From contig CAZSAK010000025.1 of NCBI GenBank assembly GCA_964605155.1, positions 1 to 33,246 on the forward strand: DNA of 33,246 nucleotides. The letters are read 5' to 3'. This DNA is from CAZSAK01 sp964605155. Lineage in GTDB: Bacteria; Pseudomonadota; Gammaproteobacteria; SZUA-140. Positions 24,517 to 32,577 of this stretch are shown here, piece after piece. The notes below the pieces were generated by a model. That model was not told the origin of the DNA. It ran no database searches and saw only the letters and a list, made by a program, of their open reading frames with translations. Position 1 is the stretch's first letter. The number at the start of each line of letters is the position of its first letter. The position numbers and the translations under genes were made by a program.

Positions 24517-26013
24517 TCAGTCCCGCCGCACATGTATCAGGCCATCGTAGTTACCGTCACTGGCGATTGTATAGCCGGTGATATCATTTCGCGAGATAAA
24601 CACATGATCTTCATACCACAACGGCACGTACGGCAGTTGCTTGAGCAGGTATCGCTGCAACTCACGATATGTTTGCGCCTGTTGCTCGATGTCATCACTT
24701 GCCTCGGCGGTTTCGATCAACCTGTCGGCCACCTTGCTGATGAACCGGCCGCGATTCGCGCCCTGTGGCGGGACAGCACTGCTGTGAAAGACGTAATGAA
24801 ATATATCAGGGATCTTGACCCCGACCCACATCAGGCTGTACATCTGAAAGTTACCTGTCTTGATATCACCGTAAAAGGTTCCCCAGTCATAGCTGCGCAA
24901 TTCCACCTCGATACCCACCTCCGCCAGCTGTTGCTGGATGATGGTGGCAAGACGCAGACGAAACGGATCGCTCGATGTCTTGTAACCGATGTGCGGTGGT
25001 TGTTGTTTGCTATAACCCGACTCATGCAGCAGCTGGCGTGACTGTTCCGGATTGTATTTCAAGGCAGACAGGTGAGGAGCACCGGCCCAATGATCGGGTG
25101 GCAGTATCGCATTTGCAGGATGGGCGGCACCTCCCAGAACATATCTGATAATATCCTTGCGTTGAATCGCATGCGCGATCGCCTGGCGGACCTTGAGTTT
25201 GCCGACGGTCTCGTCCTCCATATTGAATCCAAGATAGACAAAATTGGAGCCTGCACCCTTTTGCACCCGCAGGTCCGGCTGTTTTTCCAGATAGGTAACA
25301 AGCTCGGGGGGCAGGTCGTTTTGCAACATATCGATCTCTCCACGCATCAATTTCAATACCCGCACGGTCGGATCCTGGACATGGATGAATTCAATGCGCT
25401 GCCCGTCTCTTAACCGTGCCAGCTGCATACGGGTGCTGTCCGGCCATGACGACAAAGTGAAAGAGCCGGAACCGACCGGTTTGTGGTTAAAAGGATGTTG
25501 TTGCTCGATCAGCGAACGGGGAAGAATACCGATGATCAGTCTCCCCGGCAGGAGTGGGTCGACATGGGTAAGATAAAAATCGACGGTGTCTTCATCTATC
25601 ACCTCGATGCTGCTGATATGTGACAGGGAGATACGATGCGGAGAGGCATTGCCTTTATCCAGGATATAGTCATAGGTCGCCTTGACATCATCGGCAACCA
25701 GATGCGACCCGTTACTAAACATCCGGCCCTGTTTTCCTAGCACAAAGCGATAATGCGTCGGGCTTATCTTGTCCCAACTCGCAAGATCGGCGATGGGTCG
25801 TGACGATTCGTCGAAATCCACAAGCCTCCCGTAGAGCAGGCGGTTGATACGTGCAGAGGCGGCATCAGTTGCAAACCGGGGATCCAGCGTAACCGGCATG
25901 CTCGCGAGACCGAAGCGTAATATATCCTTGTCGACATCGCCACAGGCCGCCAACACAGCAACAATGACGGGCAATATGACGAATGCCCGTATTAATGAAA
26001 GGTAACGCCGCAT
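24517..26013 (-). CDS. Peptide-binding lipoprotein of an ABC transporter (family 5)
   Basis: This 498-aa extracellular solute-binding protein of the DppA/OppA/MppA family captures the substrate for the two permeases downstream. The N-terminus is a lipoprotein signal, with LAAC giving a lipidated Cys 24 and Gly-Asp next to it. In Gram-negative bacteria Asp at +2 can favour inner-membrane retention; here Gly is +2 and Asp +3, so the location is open. The mature part has FGLASMPVTLDPRFATDAAS near the start, VGSGSFTLSSW, and the C-terminal QLPYVPLWYED of the family. It begins 9 nt after the CYTH gene. Murein peptide is a plausible ligand, by context only. Confidence 0.93.
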   Translation of the reverse strand: MRRYLSLIRAFVILPVIVAVLAACGDVDKDILRFGLASMPVTLDPRFATDAASARINRLLYGRLVDFDESSRPIADLASWDKISPTHYRFVLGKQGRMFSNGSHLVADDVKATYDYILDKGNASPHRISLSHISSIEVIDEDTVDFYLTHVDPLLPGRLIIGILPRSLIEQQHPFNHKPVGSGSFTLSSWPDSTRMQLARLRDGQRIEFIHVQDPTVRVLKLMRGEIDMLQNDLPPELVTYLEKQPDLRVQKGAGSNFVYLGFNMEDETVGKLKVRQAIAHAIQRKDIIRYVLGGAAHPANAILPPDHWAGAPHLSALKYNPEQSRQLLHESGYSKQQPPHIGYKTSSDPFRLRLATIIQQQLAEVGIEVELRSYDWGTFYGDIKTGNFQMYSLMWVGVKIPDIFHYVFHSSAVPPQGANRGRFISKVADRLIETAEASDDIEQQAQTYRELQRYLLKQLPYVPLWYEDHVFISRNDITGYTIASDGNYDGLIHVRRD

Positions 26014-26022
26014 CCCGGAATA

Positions 26023-26502
26023 TTATCTGGCTCTATCCCACTCATTAAACGGATGTTTGACAAGACACACGTTGTAATAACGAGGATCATCCGAAACCTC
26101 CCGTCCCACCCATACTGGCCTGGTAAAGCTTTCTTCGACATCATCCAGTTCTATCTCCGCAACAACCAGTCCGGCGTTCGCGCCATCGAATACATCGATT
26201 TCCCAGCGATGCCGGCCATGGTCGACATAATAGCGGGTCTTTTCTATCAGAGGGTGTTCGCAGAAACGATCGAGCATTTCCTCGGCCTCGTGTCTCGGTA
26301 TCTCGTATTCATATTCCATTCGTTCGATATCCAGGGTCGCACTTTTCAGATTAAGATAGCCCTTGTGATCGGAGAGACGCACACGCATCGAACACCTTGC
26401 GGTGGTTGCCAGATAACCTTGACGGAAATAATCACTCGCGCTGACCTCGTTGCGCCACTCATCGCTTGTTACCAGGAACTTCCTTTCGATCTCACGTGGC
26501 AT
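26023..26502 (-). CDS. CYTH-domain protein, probable triphosphatase
   Basis: This is a 159-aa single CYTH (triphosphate tunnel) domain. The signature EIERKF at residues 4-9 is the ExExK motif that binds metal and triphosphate, and alternating charged residues on later strands (MRVRLSD, LNLKSA, EYEYEIP, WEIDVF, VAEIELDD) fit the eight-stranded tunnel. Small bacterial members of this type are mostly inorganic triphosphatases; class IV adenylate cyclases share the fold, so cyclase activity cannot be excluded. There is no CHAD domain. It lies 1 nt after rlmD and 9 nt before the peptide-binding lipoprotein gene, inside the long operon. Confidence 0.9.
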   Translation of the reverse strand: MPREIERKFLVTSDEWRNEVSASDYFRQGYLATTARCSMRVRLSDHKGYLNLKSATLDIERMEYEYEIPRHEAEEMLDRFCEHPLIEKTRYYVDHGRHRWEIDVFDGANAGLVVAEIELDDVEESFTRPVWVGREVSDDPRYYNVCLVKHPFNEWDRAR

Positions 26503-26503
26503 A

Positions 26504-27835
26504 TCAGACGGTACCGCGCTCGAACAGTGCGATGGACTCTATATGCGAGGTGTGCGGAAACATGTCCATGACGCCCGCCTGTGTCAATGCATATCCATAC
26601 CGATGAACGAGTTCGCCTGCATCACGCGCCAGAGTGGAGGGATTACAGGACACATAAACGATGCGTGAGGCGCCTGCAGCAGCGATATACGACAAAACCT
26701 CTTTGGCGCCTGTGCGCGGCGGGTCTAGCAATATCTTTTCGAATCCCTGACCGATTATCGCATCTGTCAACGGACGGGTCAGATCCGCAGTGATGAATCT
26801 GACGTTGTCGATCTGATTATAGCGGGCATTGGAACATGCCTGTTGTATCAACCCTGCATCTCCCTCGATCCCGACAACCGAGGCTACCTTACGTGCAACA
26901 GGGAGGGAAAAATTTCCCAGGCCACAAAACAGATCCAGCGCCCTGTCTCCCGTTTGCAGGTCAAGCAGCATGAGCGCGCGTTCGATCATCCTGTGATTGA
27001 TCTCTGCGTTGACCTGGACAAACGCGGTGGGTTGAAAAAACAACCTGATGTCATATGACGGCAGGTTGTAACTAAGACTGCCGGTTTGCGGCCATAACAG
27101 GGTCACACTGTCCGGTCCGGCGGACTGCAGATATATTTGCAGCTGATGCCGCTCGCCAAAGGCACGCAATGCATCAAGATCGGTATCAACGAGTGGGACG
27201 AGATGACGGAACACCAGTCCGGTGGCCTCATCGCCAACGGCAATCTCGATCTGCGGGATCTTGCGATAGGCCTTCAGTCCGGTAATCAGGTTCCGCAATG
27301 GCATAAGACGCAACCCGACGCTGGGATGTAACACCTTACACTCATCGATATCGGCAATGAAGGAACTGCGCCTTTCACGAAATCCCACCAGCACGTCGCG
27401 TTTCTTTTCGACGTACTTGACCCCGATGCGCGCCTTGCGCCGATAGCCCCACAGCGGCCCCGTGAGCGGGGACATCACTTCACGCGGATCCACCCGGCCG
27501 ATATGCAGCAGGTTGTCCAGCAATACCTGCTGCTTCGCACGCAGTTGTGCGAGCGGATCCATATGCTGCAAACTGCAGCCGCCACAAATCCCGTAGAATG
27601 CACATTGCGGGGTAACCCGGTCAGGAGACGGCCGGACAAGTGATGTGATTCTTGCCTCGTCATACTTTCTGTGGCGGCGCCGGTACTCCAGCAGCACCTC
27701 CTCCTCAGGCAGGGCATCTTCGATGAAGACGGCCTTGCCGTCGATATGGCTGACGCCACGGCCGTCGTGACTCATGGATTCGATCCTGACGGTTTCACTG
27801 CCGTGATCATATGTCATGGTGGTCGATGCCTTCAT
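26504..27835 (-). CDS. rlmD: 23S rRNA (uracil-1939-C5)-methyltransferase
   Basis: RlmD (RumA) uses S-adenosylmethionine to methylate U1939 of 23S rRNA. The 443-aa protein has an N-terminal TRAM domain (about 8-66) and a [4Fe-4S] site from C78, C84, C87 and C166, matching the spacing in E. coli. The methyltransferase part has the SAM motif ALDLFCGLGNFSLPVA and the catalytic Cys region RIVYVSCNPSTLARD. The frame extends 32 codons upstream, but the ATG at 27835 overlaps the exonuclease stop as ATGA and gives a normal length (E. coli 433). Translation is probably coupled to that gene. Confidence 0.96.
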   Translation of the reverse strand: MKASTTMTYDHGSETVRIESMSHDGRGVSHIDGKAVFIEDALPEEEVLLEYRRRHRKYDEARITSLVRPSPDRVTPQCAFYGICGGCSLQHMDPLAQLRAKQQVLLDNLLHIGRVDPREVMSPLTGPLWGYRRKARIGVKYVEKKRDVLVGFRERRSSFIADIDECKVLHPSVGLRLMPLRNLITGLKAYRKIPQIEIAVGDEATGLVFRHLVPLVDTDLDALRAFGERHQLQIYLQSAGPDSVTLLWPQTGSLSYNLPSYDIRLFFQPTAFVQVNAEINHRMIERALMLLDLQTGDRALDLFCGLGNFSLPVARKVASVVGIEGDAGLIQQACSNARYNQIDNVRFITADLTRPLTDAIIGQGFEKILLDPPRTGAKEVLSYIAAAGASRIVYVSCNPSTLARDAGELVHRYGYALTQAGVMDMFPHTSHIESIALFERGTV

Positions 27836-28626
27836 ACACGCGTCCCTGTTGAAGCGAGATCCCATGCCTGTACAAACTCTGCAAAGTGCGGCTTGTCTTC
27901 CCTGACCAGGGCCTCGCGTACCTTGAGACATTCCTGCTCATAGGCCTCAGCCGTCAACCTGCCGCGCATGCGCTCGAAACGCAGATAGATCAGATAGGTA
28001 TTGAGCACGTCGGTCTCACAATAATTTCGGATCTCATTGATCCCGCCCCGCTGGTAACTCTCCCAGACACTGGCGCCACTCATCCCCATCTTCCCCGGAA
28101 ACCCGAGCATGGTGGCGACCTCGTCCAGTGGTGCAAAGGCGCGCGGTTGATAGGCCGCGATCACATCCATCAGGTCGGTATGGCGCCAGTGATAACGGCT
28201 GATGTAATTATTCCAGCGAAAGCCGGTATCTTCATCGCCGGTCTCCCAGTAACGTGGGGCTGCGATACCATGTAGCAGTGCGCGGTAATTGAGCACCGGC
28301 AGATCAAAACCGCTACCGTTCCAGGACACCAGTTGAGGGATGAATTTCTCGATGCCGTCATAGAAGCGACTGATCAATTCACTCTCCGGCGCATCCGGTT
28401 CGCCCAGCGACCACACCTTGAAGATATCACGTGATTGCAGCACAACTGAGATCGCCACCACGCGATGCAGATGCAGGCGTAAAAAATCGCTGTCCCCGGT
28501 CTGTTCGCGGCGCTTGTGGAACATGACTTCGGCAATGCCCTTGTCATCCAGACTATCCAGCTTGTAGAGCCTGCGGCCGGTCTCGACGTCCGGTACGGTC
28601 TCGATGTCGAATACGAATATGTTCAC
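27832..28626 (-). CDS. PolB-like 3'-5' exonuclease (DEDD family)
   Basis: This 264-aa protein belongs to the group of predicted 3'-5' exonucleases related to the proofreading domain of family B polymerases. Acidic motifs are visible: FVFDIETVPD (DxE) at the N-terminus, SWNGSGFDLPVL with the second Asp, and ETDVLNTYLIY with the last Asp. There is no polymerase domain. The GTG at 28626 starts NIFVFDIETV directly, with AAGGA upstream; the frame continues further up into cysM but that part is not family-like. It lies 16 nt after cysM and overlaps rlmD by 4 nt. DNA versus RNA substrate is not decided. Confidence 0.92.
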   Translation of the reverse strand: MNIFVFDIETVPDVETGRRLYKLDSLDDKGIAEVMFHKRREQTGDSDFLRLHLHRVVAISVVLQSRDIFKVWSLGEPDAPESELISRFYDGIEKFIPQLVSWNGSGFDLPVLNYRALLHGIAAPRYWETGDEDTGFRWNNYISRYHWRHTDLMDVIAAYQPRAFAPLDEVATMLGFPGKMGMSGASVWESYQRGGINEIRNYCETDVLNTYLIYLRFERMRGRLTAEAYEQECLKVREALVREDKPHFAEFVQAWDLASTGTRV

Positions 28627-28642
28627 CCAGATGTATCCTTGC

Positions 28643-29539
28643 TCAATAGGGGGGAAACACGGCCGTGGACAGATAGCGGTCACCCCGATCACAGGTCATG
28701 ATGACGATGACGGCATTCTCCTGCTCCCTGGACAGCTGCAGCGCCGCACTCACCGCCCCGCCGGATGAAACGCCGACAAAGATCCCCTCCTCGGCCGCCA
28801 GGGCGCGGGTGGTGTCTTCGGCCTGTTGCTGACTGACATCGATGATCCGGTCGACACGCGAGGCATCAAAGATCTTGGGCAGGTATTCCGGCGGCCAGCG
28901 CCTGATCCCCGGAATGCAGGATCCCTCAACAGGCTGGACACCTACGATCTGGACCTGCGGATTCTTTTCTTTCAGAAAGCGCGAGACGCCCATGATGGTC
29001 CCCGTAGTGCCCATGGAACTGACAAAATGGGTGATCGTGCCATGGGTATCACGCCAGAGCTCCGGCCCGGTGCTCTCAAAATGGGCGCGCGGATTATCCG
29101 GATTGGAGAATTGATCCAGCATGGTTCCCTTGCCGTTGGCGACCATCTCCCGGGCAAGGTCGATCGCACCTTCCATACTACCCTGTTTGGACGTGAGGAT
29201 GATCTCGGCGCCGAATGCCCGCATGATGGTGCGGCGTTCCACGCTCATGTGCTCCGGCATGATCAACACAAGCTGATAACCCTTGATGGCGGCCGCCATG
29301 GCCAGGGCAATCCCGGTATTGCCGCTGGTAGGCTCGATGAGCACGTCACCGGGCTTGATCTCGCCCCTCTCCTCGGCCCGCCGGATCATGCTGAGGGCCG
29401 GACGGTCCTTGACGGATCCGGCCGGGTTGTTTCCTTCGAGCTTGACGAGCAGGGTATTCGTCGACTCGCCCGGCAGGCGTTGCAACCTGACCAGCGGTGT
29501 GTTGCCGACAAAGGATTCGATTGTAGGGTAGGTGCTCAT
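28643..29539 (-). CDS. cysM: Cysteine synthase B (O-acetylserine sulfhydrylase)
   Basis: This PLP enzyme makes cysteine from O-acetylserine and sulfide, or S-sulfocysteine from thiosulfate. The 298-aa length fits CysM. The PLP lysine is K44 in GNNPAGSVKDRPA; the Ala in NPAGS points to CysM, since CysK has NPGGS. The substrate loop is EPTSGNTGIALAMAA, and the C-terminal CDRGDRYLSTAVF is typical of CysM. It is the first gene of the long minus-strand train that runs to nagZ with gaps of at most 24 nt. The promoter should lie in the 221-bp space before it, but I could not choose one. Confidence 0.96.
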   Translation of the reverse strand: MSTYPTIESFVGNTPLVRLQRLPGESTNTLLVKLEGNNPAGSVKDRPALSMIRRAEERGEIKPGDVLIEPTSGNTGIALAMAAAIKGYQLVLIMPEHMSVERRTIMRAFGAEIILTSKQGSMEGAIDLAREMVANGKGTMLDQFSNPDNPRAHFESTGPELWRDTHGTITHFVSSMGTTGTIMGVSRFLKEKNPQVQIVGVQPVEGSCIPGIRRWPPEYLPKIFDASRVDRIIDVSQQQAEDTTRALAAEEGIFVGVSSGGAVSAALQLSREQENAVIVIMTCDRGDRYLSTAVFPPY

Positions 29540-29708
29540 GATCCGGTCATAAAAGCGTCAAAAATACGTAACCTCGTGATTGTCTTGATGTTAATGGGTA
29601 ATGCCGCTGGGAGGATATGCTATCAAATTTATCTGGTGTCGAGATACAAAGGTTGGAGAAATATCGAAAGAATCTATGGGTGGAAACCCGGGAAGGAAAT
29701 GAACGGGT

Positions 29709-29742
29709 GGTCTCCGTCTGTCAACGTAGACTCCATGAGACC
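29709..29742 (-). repeat. Imperfect inverted repeat downstream of galU
   Basis: GGTCTC and GAGACC, with inner arms GTCT and AGAC, can form a 10-bp interrupted hairpin starting about 18 nt after the galU stop on the minus strand. No T-tract follows, so it is not a clear intrinsic terminator. It may protect the galU mRNA end or mark a factor-dependent stop. The rest of 29540-29760 holds no gene that I can support. Confidence 0.45.
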
Positions 29743-29760
29743 GCATCGCCTGAATGAAAA

Positions 29761-30636
29761 CTAGTCGGTGGGACAATAGATCTGCAGATACGAGCGAAAC
29801 TCGTCCTGCAGGGTCGGGTGCTTCAAGGCATATTCAACGGTGGCCTGCAGATATCCCAGCTTGTCGCCACAGTCATAACGCTTACCCTGGAATTCATAGG
29901 CAAGAATCTGTTCATCTTTTAACAGACTTGCCATGGCATCCGTCAGCTGGATCTCGCCGCCGGCGCCCTTGCCTTGCGTGCGCAGGTATTCAAAGATCTT
30001 CGGCGTGAGGATATAACGACCCACCACGGCAAGGGCCGAGGGTGCCTCGTCCGGATGGGGCTTCTCGACGATATGATCAAGGCTAGAAATACCTTTGGAG
30101 ATCGATTTGGCACTGACGATACCGTATTTCTCCGTTTCAGAAGGATCAATTTCCTCTACCGCCAGCACACTGCAGGAATGTTCTTCGAACTGGGCGACCA
30201 TCTGTGACAGACACCCCTTTCCATTCCCATCGATCAGGTCATCGGCGAGGATCACCGCGAAGGGCTTGTTCCCGACTACGGGAGCCGCGCACAACACCGC
30301 ATGGCCCAGCCCCAGCGCCTCCGGCTGTCTGACGTAGGCACAGGATACGCCGGTTGGGACGACATTGCGCACCAGCTCCAGCAGATCCTTTCTGCCCTTC
30401 TTCTGGAGTTCCGCTTCGAGTTCGTAGTTTTTATCGAAATGATCCTCGATGGCCCGTTTGCTGCTGCTGGTGACGAACACCAGTTCGGTAATCCCCGCCT
30501 CGATCGCCTCCTCCGCCGCGTATTGAATCAGCGGCTTATCGACGATCGGCAGCATTTCCTTGGGATTGGCCTTGGTCACGGGCAGGAATCGGGTCCCCAT
30601 TCCCGCAACCGGAAACACGGCAGTGGTAACTTTCAT
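29761..30636 (-). CDS. galU: UTP--glucose-1-phosphate uridylyltransferase
   Basis: GalU makes UDP-glucose, a precursor for lipopolysaccharide core, O-antigen and exopolysaccharide. The 291-aa product has the nucleotide-binding start FPVAGMGTRFLPVTKANPKE, then LPIVDKPLIQYAAEEAIEAG, the ILADDLID metal-binding Asp, and DHIVEKPHPDEAPS, all typical of the bacterial family. It overlaps the 3' end of the WbpM-type gene by 4 nt (ATGA), so they are co-translated. It is the last gene of this minus-strand polysaccharide group. Confidence 0.97.
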   Translation of the reverse strand: MKVTTAVFPVAGMGTRFLPVTKANPKEMLPIVDKPLIQYAAEEAIEAGITELVFVTSSSKRAIEDHFDKNYELEAELQKKGRKDLLELVRNVVPTGVSCAYVRQPEALGLGHAVLCAAPVVGNKPFAVILADDLIDGNGKGCLSQMVAQFEEHSCSVLAVEEIDPSETEKYGIVSAKSISKGISSLDHIVEKPHPDEAPSALAVVGRYILTPKIFEYLRTQGKGAGGEIQLTDAMASLLKDEQILAYEFQGKRYDCGDKLGYLQATVEYALKHPTLQDEFRSYLQIYCPTD

Positions 30637-32516
30637 CGTTGTATTTGTGTGCGGTTAAATGCGACTACATTATTGGCAGTGGCTATCTGCTGTTGCTCAC
30701 TCAATTCAGGTACCAGTTTGTTCAAGATGGCGTTGATTTTCGATTCATTATAATTATGACAGGCCTGCTCGAGGGCCCCGATCTCGTCATTCAGCATACC
30801 CCAGTCGACGTCACAGGACCTGGCCAACTGGATCTTCTCATGCCGGGTTTGTACCAGGTCTTCCTGGGAATAGAAGAGTTCCTCGTAGAGCTTTTCCCCC
30901 GGTCTCAGACCCGTAAACTCGATTATTATATCTTCCCCCGGTACCTTACCCGAGAGACGGATCATCTGTTCAGCAAGATAACTTATTTTGACTGGTTTGC
31001 CCATATCCAGCACGAATATTTCTCCGCCCTCGCTCATCACGGCCGCCTGCAGAATCAGCTGAGCGGCCTCGGGGATGGTCATGAAATAACGCGTGATACT
31101 GGGGTGTGTCACCGTCACCGGACCACCGGTTTCGATCTGTTTCTGAAACAGGGGAACGACACTGCCTGCAGACCCCAGTACATTACCAAACCGTACTGTA
31201 ATGAAGTGCGTCTCGGAGCGTTTATTCAATGTCTGACAATAGATCTCGGATATTCGTTTGCTCGCACCCATCACATTTGCCGGGTTGACGGCCTTGTCGG
31301 TGGAGATCATCACAAACGTATGGCAACCATACTTATCCGCCGCCTGAGCCATCAGTTTCGTACCCAGCACGTTGTTCCGCACTGCTTCGCGCGCCTGGTG
31401 CTCCAGCATCGGTACGTGCTTGTATGCAGCGGCATGGAATATGATATCGGGCTGGTAGGTCATCGTGATCCTGTCAACCGCGACATAATCACAGACATCA
31501 CCAAGACAGGCATGAAATGCAAGATTGGGAAAATCATGCCGCAGTTCGTTCTCGATAGTATAGAGATTGAATTCAGATTGCTCCATCAATACCATGGCAG
31601 CCGGTCCCAGCCTTGCAATCTGCCTGCATAGTTCCGATCCGATCGACCCCCCACCACCGGTCACCATGACCGTCTTGCCTATCAGGCCTTCGCTAATCGT
31701 CTGCCAATCCAGCGATACCGGATCGCGGCCGAGCAGATCATCGATGGAGACCTCACGCAATTCACGAATGGTGGATTGACCGGATACCAGATCTTGCATA
31801 CGTGGTAATGTTCTGAAAGGTAAACCTACCTGCTCACAGAACCCGACTACCCGCTGCATCTGGGCATTGGTCGCCGAGGGCATGGCGATAATGATGATAT
31901 CTACCGACAGGCTCTGACATAGATCTGGCAGATCATTGATAGAACCCAGCACAGGCAATCCACGCACTTTGGAACCCTTAAGACGCCTGTTATCATCCAG
32001 GAATCCAACAGGCTGATATTCCCCTGCCGTGCTCATGTCACGCACCAGCATCTCTCCGGCCCGTCCTGCCCCAACTATCAAGACACGCTTTTGTCCGGGT
32101 GTCTGTCGCCAGTCAAGACCGTGATCCTTCCACATACGGTAAAAGAGGCGTGGAGCACCCAAGAATATAACGAGATAAATCGGATAATATAAAAGGACAG
32201 ACCTTGGCACGCCCTCAAGTCGATTAAAAAGGAATAGAGCTAAACCGACGGCTAACACGCCAAGGATTGCAGCGCGGGTGATATTCCAGAGATCCGGAAT
32301 ACTGGCAAAACGCCAGAGGCCTTTGTATAGGCCCGTAATCCATAATATCCCTCCCTGAGCAACTAGCACAAATAACAGAGATTGGAAAATTAATTGAGAA
32401 TCTACGGAATTGAATGAAAAATTATAACGTGTTAGATACGCAAGCACCCACGCCAGCATGACCATACAAAGATCGTGCGCAATAACTGCTATACGACGAC
32501 CAACTACTTTAATCAA
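30633..32516 (-). CDS. WbpM/CapD-type membrane sugar-nucleotide 4,6-dehydratase
   Basis: This 627-aa inner-membrane enzyme of the long FlaA1/WbpM/PglF group usually converts UDP-GlcNAc to the 4-keto-6-deoxy sugar used in O-antigen or glycan synthesis. About four membrane segments fill residues 10-125. A first Rossmann domain starts at VLIVGAGRAGE (145-155). The catalytic SDR domain starts with TGGGGSIGSE (286-295) and has ISTDKAVNPANVMGASK with M416 and K420. Met in place of the usual Tyr of YxxxK is normal for this group. It shares an ATGA overlap with galU. The exact sugar product is not certain. Confidence 0.93.
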   Translation of the reverse strand: MIKVVGRRIAVIAHDLCMVMLAWVLAYLTRYNFSFNSVDSQLIFQSLLFVLVAQGGILWITGLYKGLWRFASIPDLWNITRAAILGVLAVGLALFLFNRLEGVPRSVLLYYPIYLVIFLGAPRLFYRMWKDHGLDWRQTPGQKRVLIVGAGRAGEMLVRDMSTAGEYQPVGFLDDNRRLKGSKVRGLPVLGSINDLPDLCQSLSVDIIIIAMPSATNAQMQRVVGFCEQVGLPFRTLPRMQDLVSGQSTIRELREVSIDDLLGRDPVSLDWQTISEGLIGKTVMVTGGGGSIGSELCRQIARLGPAAMVLMEQSEFNLYTIENELRHDFPNLAFHACLGDVCDYVAVDRITMTYQPDIIFHAAAYKHVPMLEHQAREAVRNNVLGTKLMAQAADKYGCHTFVMISTDKAVNPANVMGASKRISEIYCQTLNKRSETHFITVRFGNVLGSAGSVVPLFQKQIETGGPVTVTHPSITRYFMTIPEAAQLILQAAVMSEGGEIFVLDMGKPVKISYLAEQMIRLSGKVPGEDIIIEFTGLRPGEKLYEELFYSQEDLVQTRHEKIQLARSCDVDWGMLNDEIGALEQACHNYNESKINAILNKLVPELSEQQQIATANNVVAFNRTQIQR

Positions 32517-32577
32517 TGTAAGACCCTTAAATGTTTTTCAAAATTAAGCTCTTGAAGCCAAGATTCGTTGTTAGCTT

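Noticed and set aside
28826..29764. 312-codon plus-strand open frame opposite cysM
   Set aside because: It is the mirror of a well-conserved gene, has no family features, and arises from codon composition of cysM.
30639..31631. 330-codon plus-strand open frame opposite the WbpM-type gene
   Set aside because: It is a shadow frame over conserved SDR motifs on the other strand.
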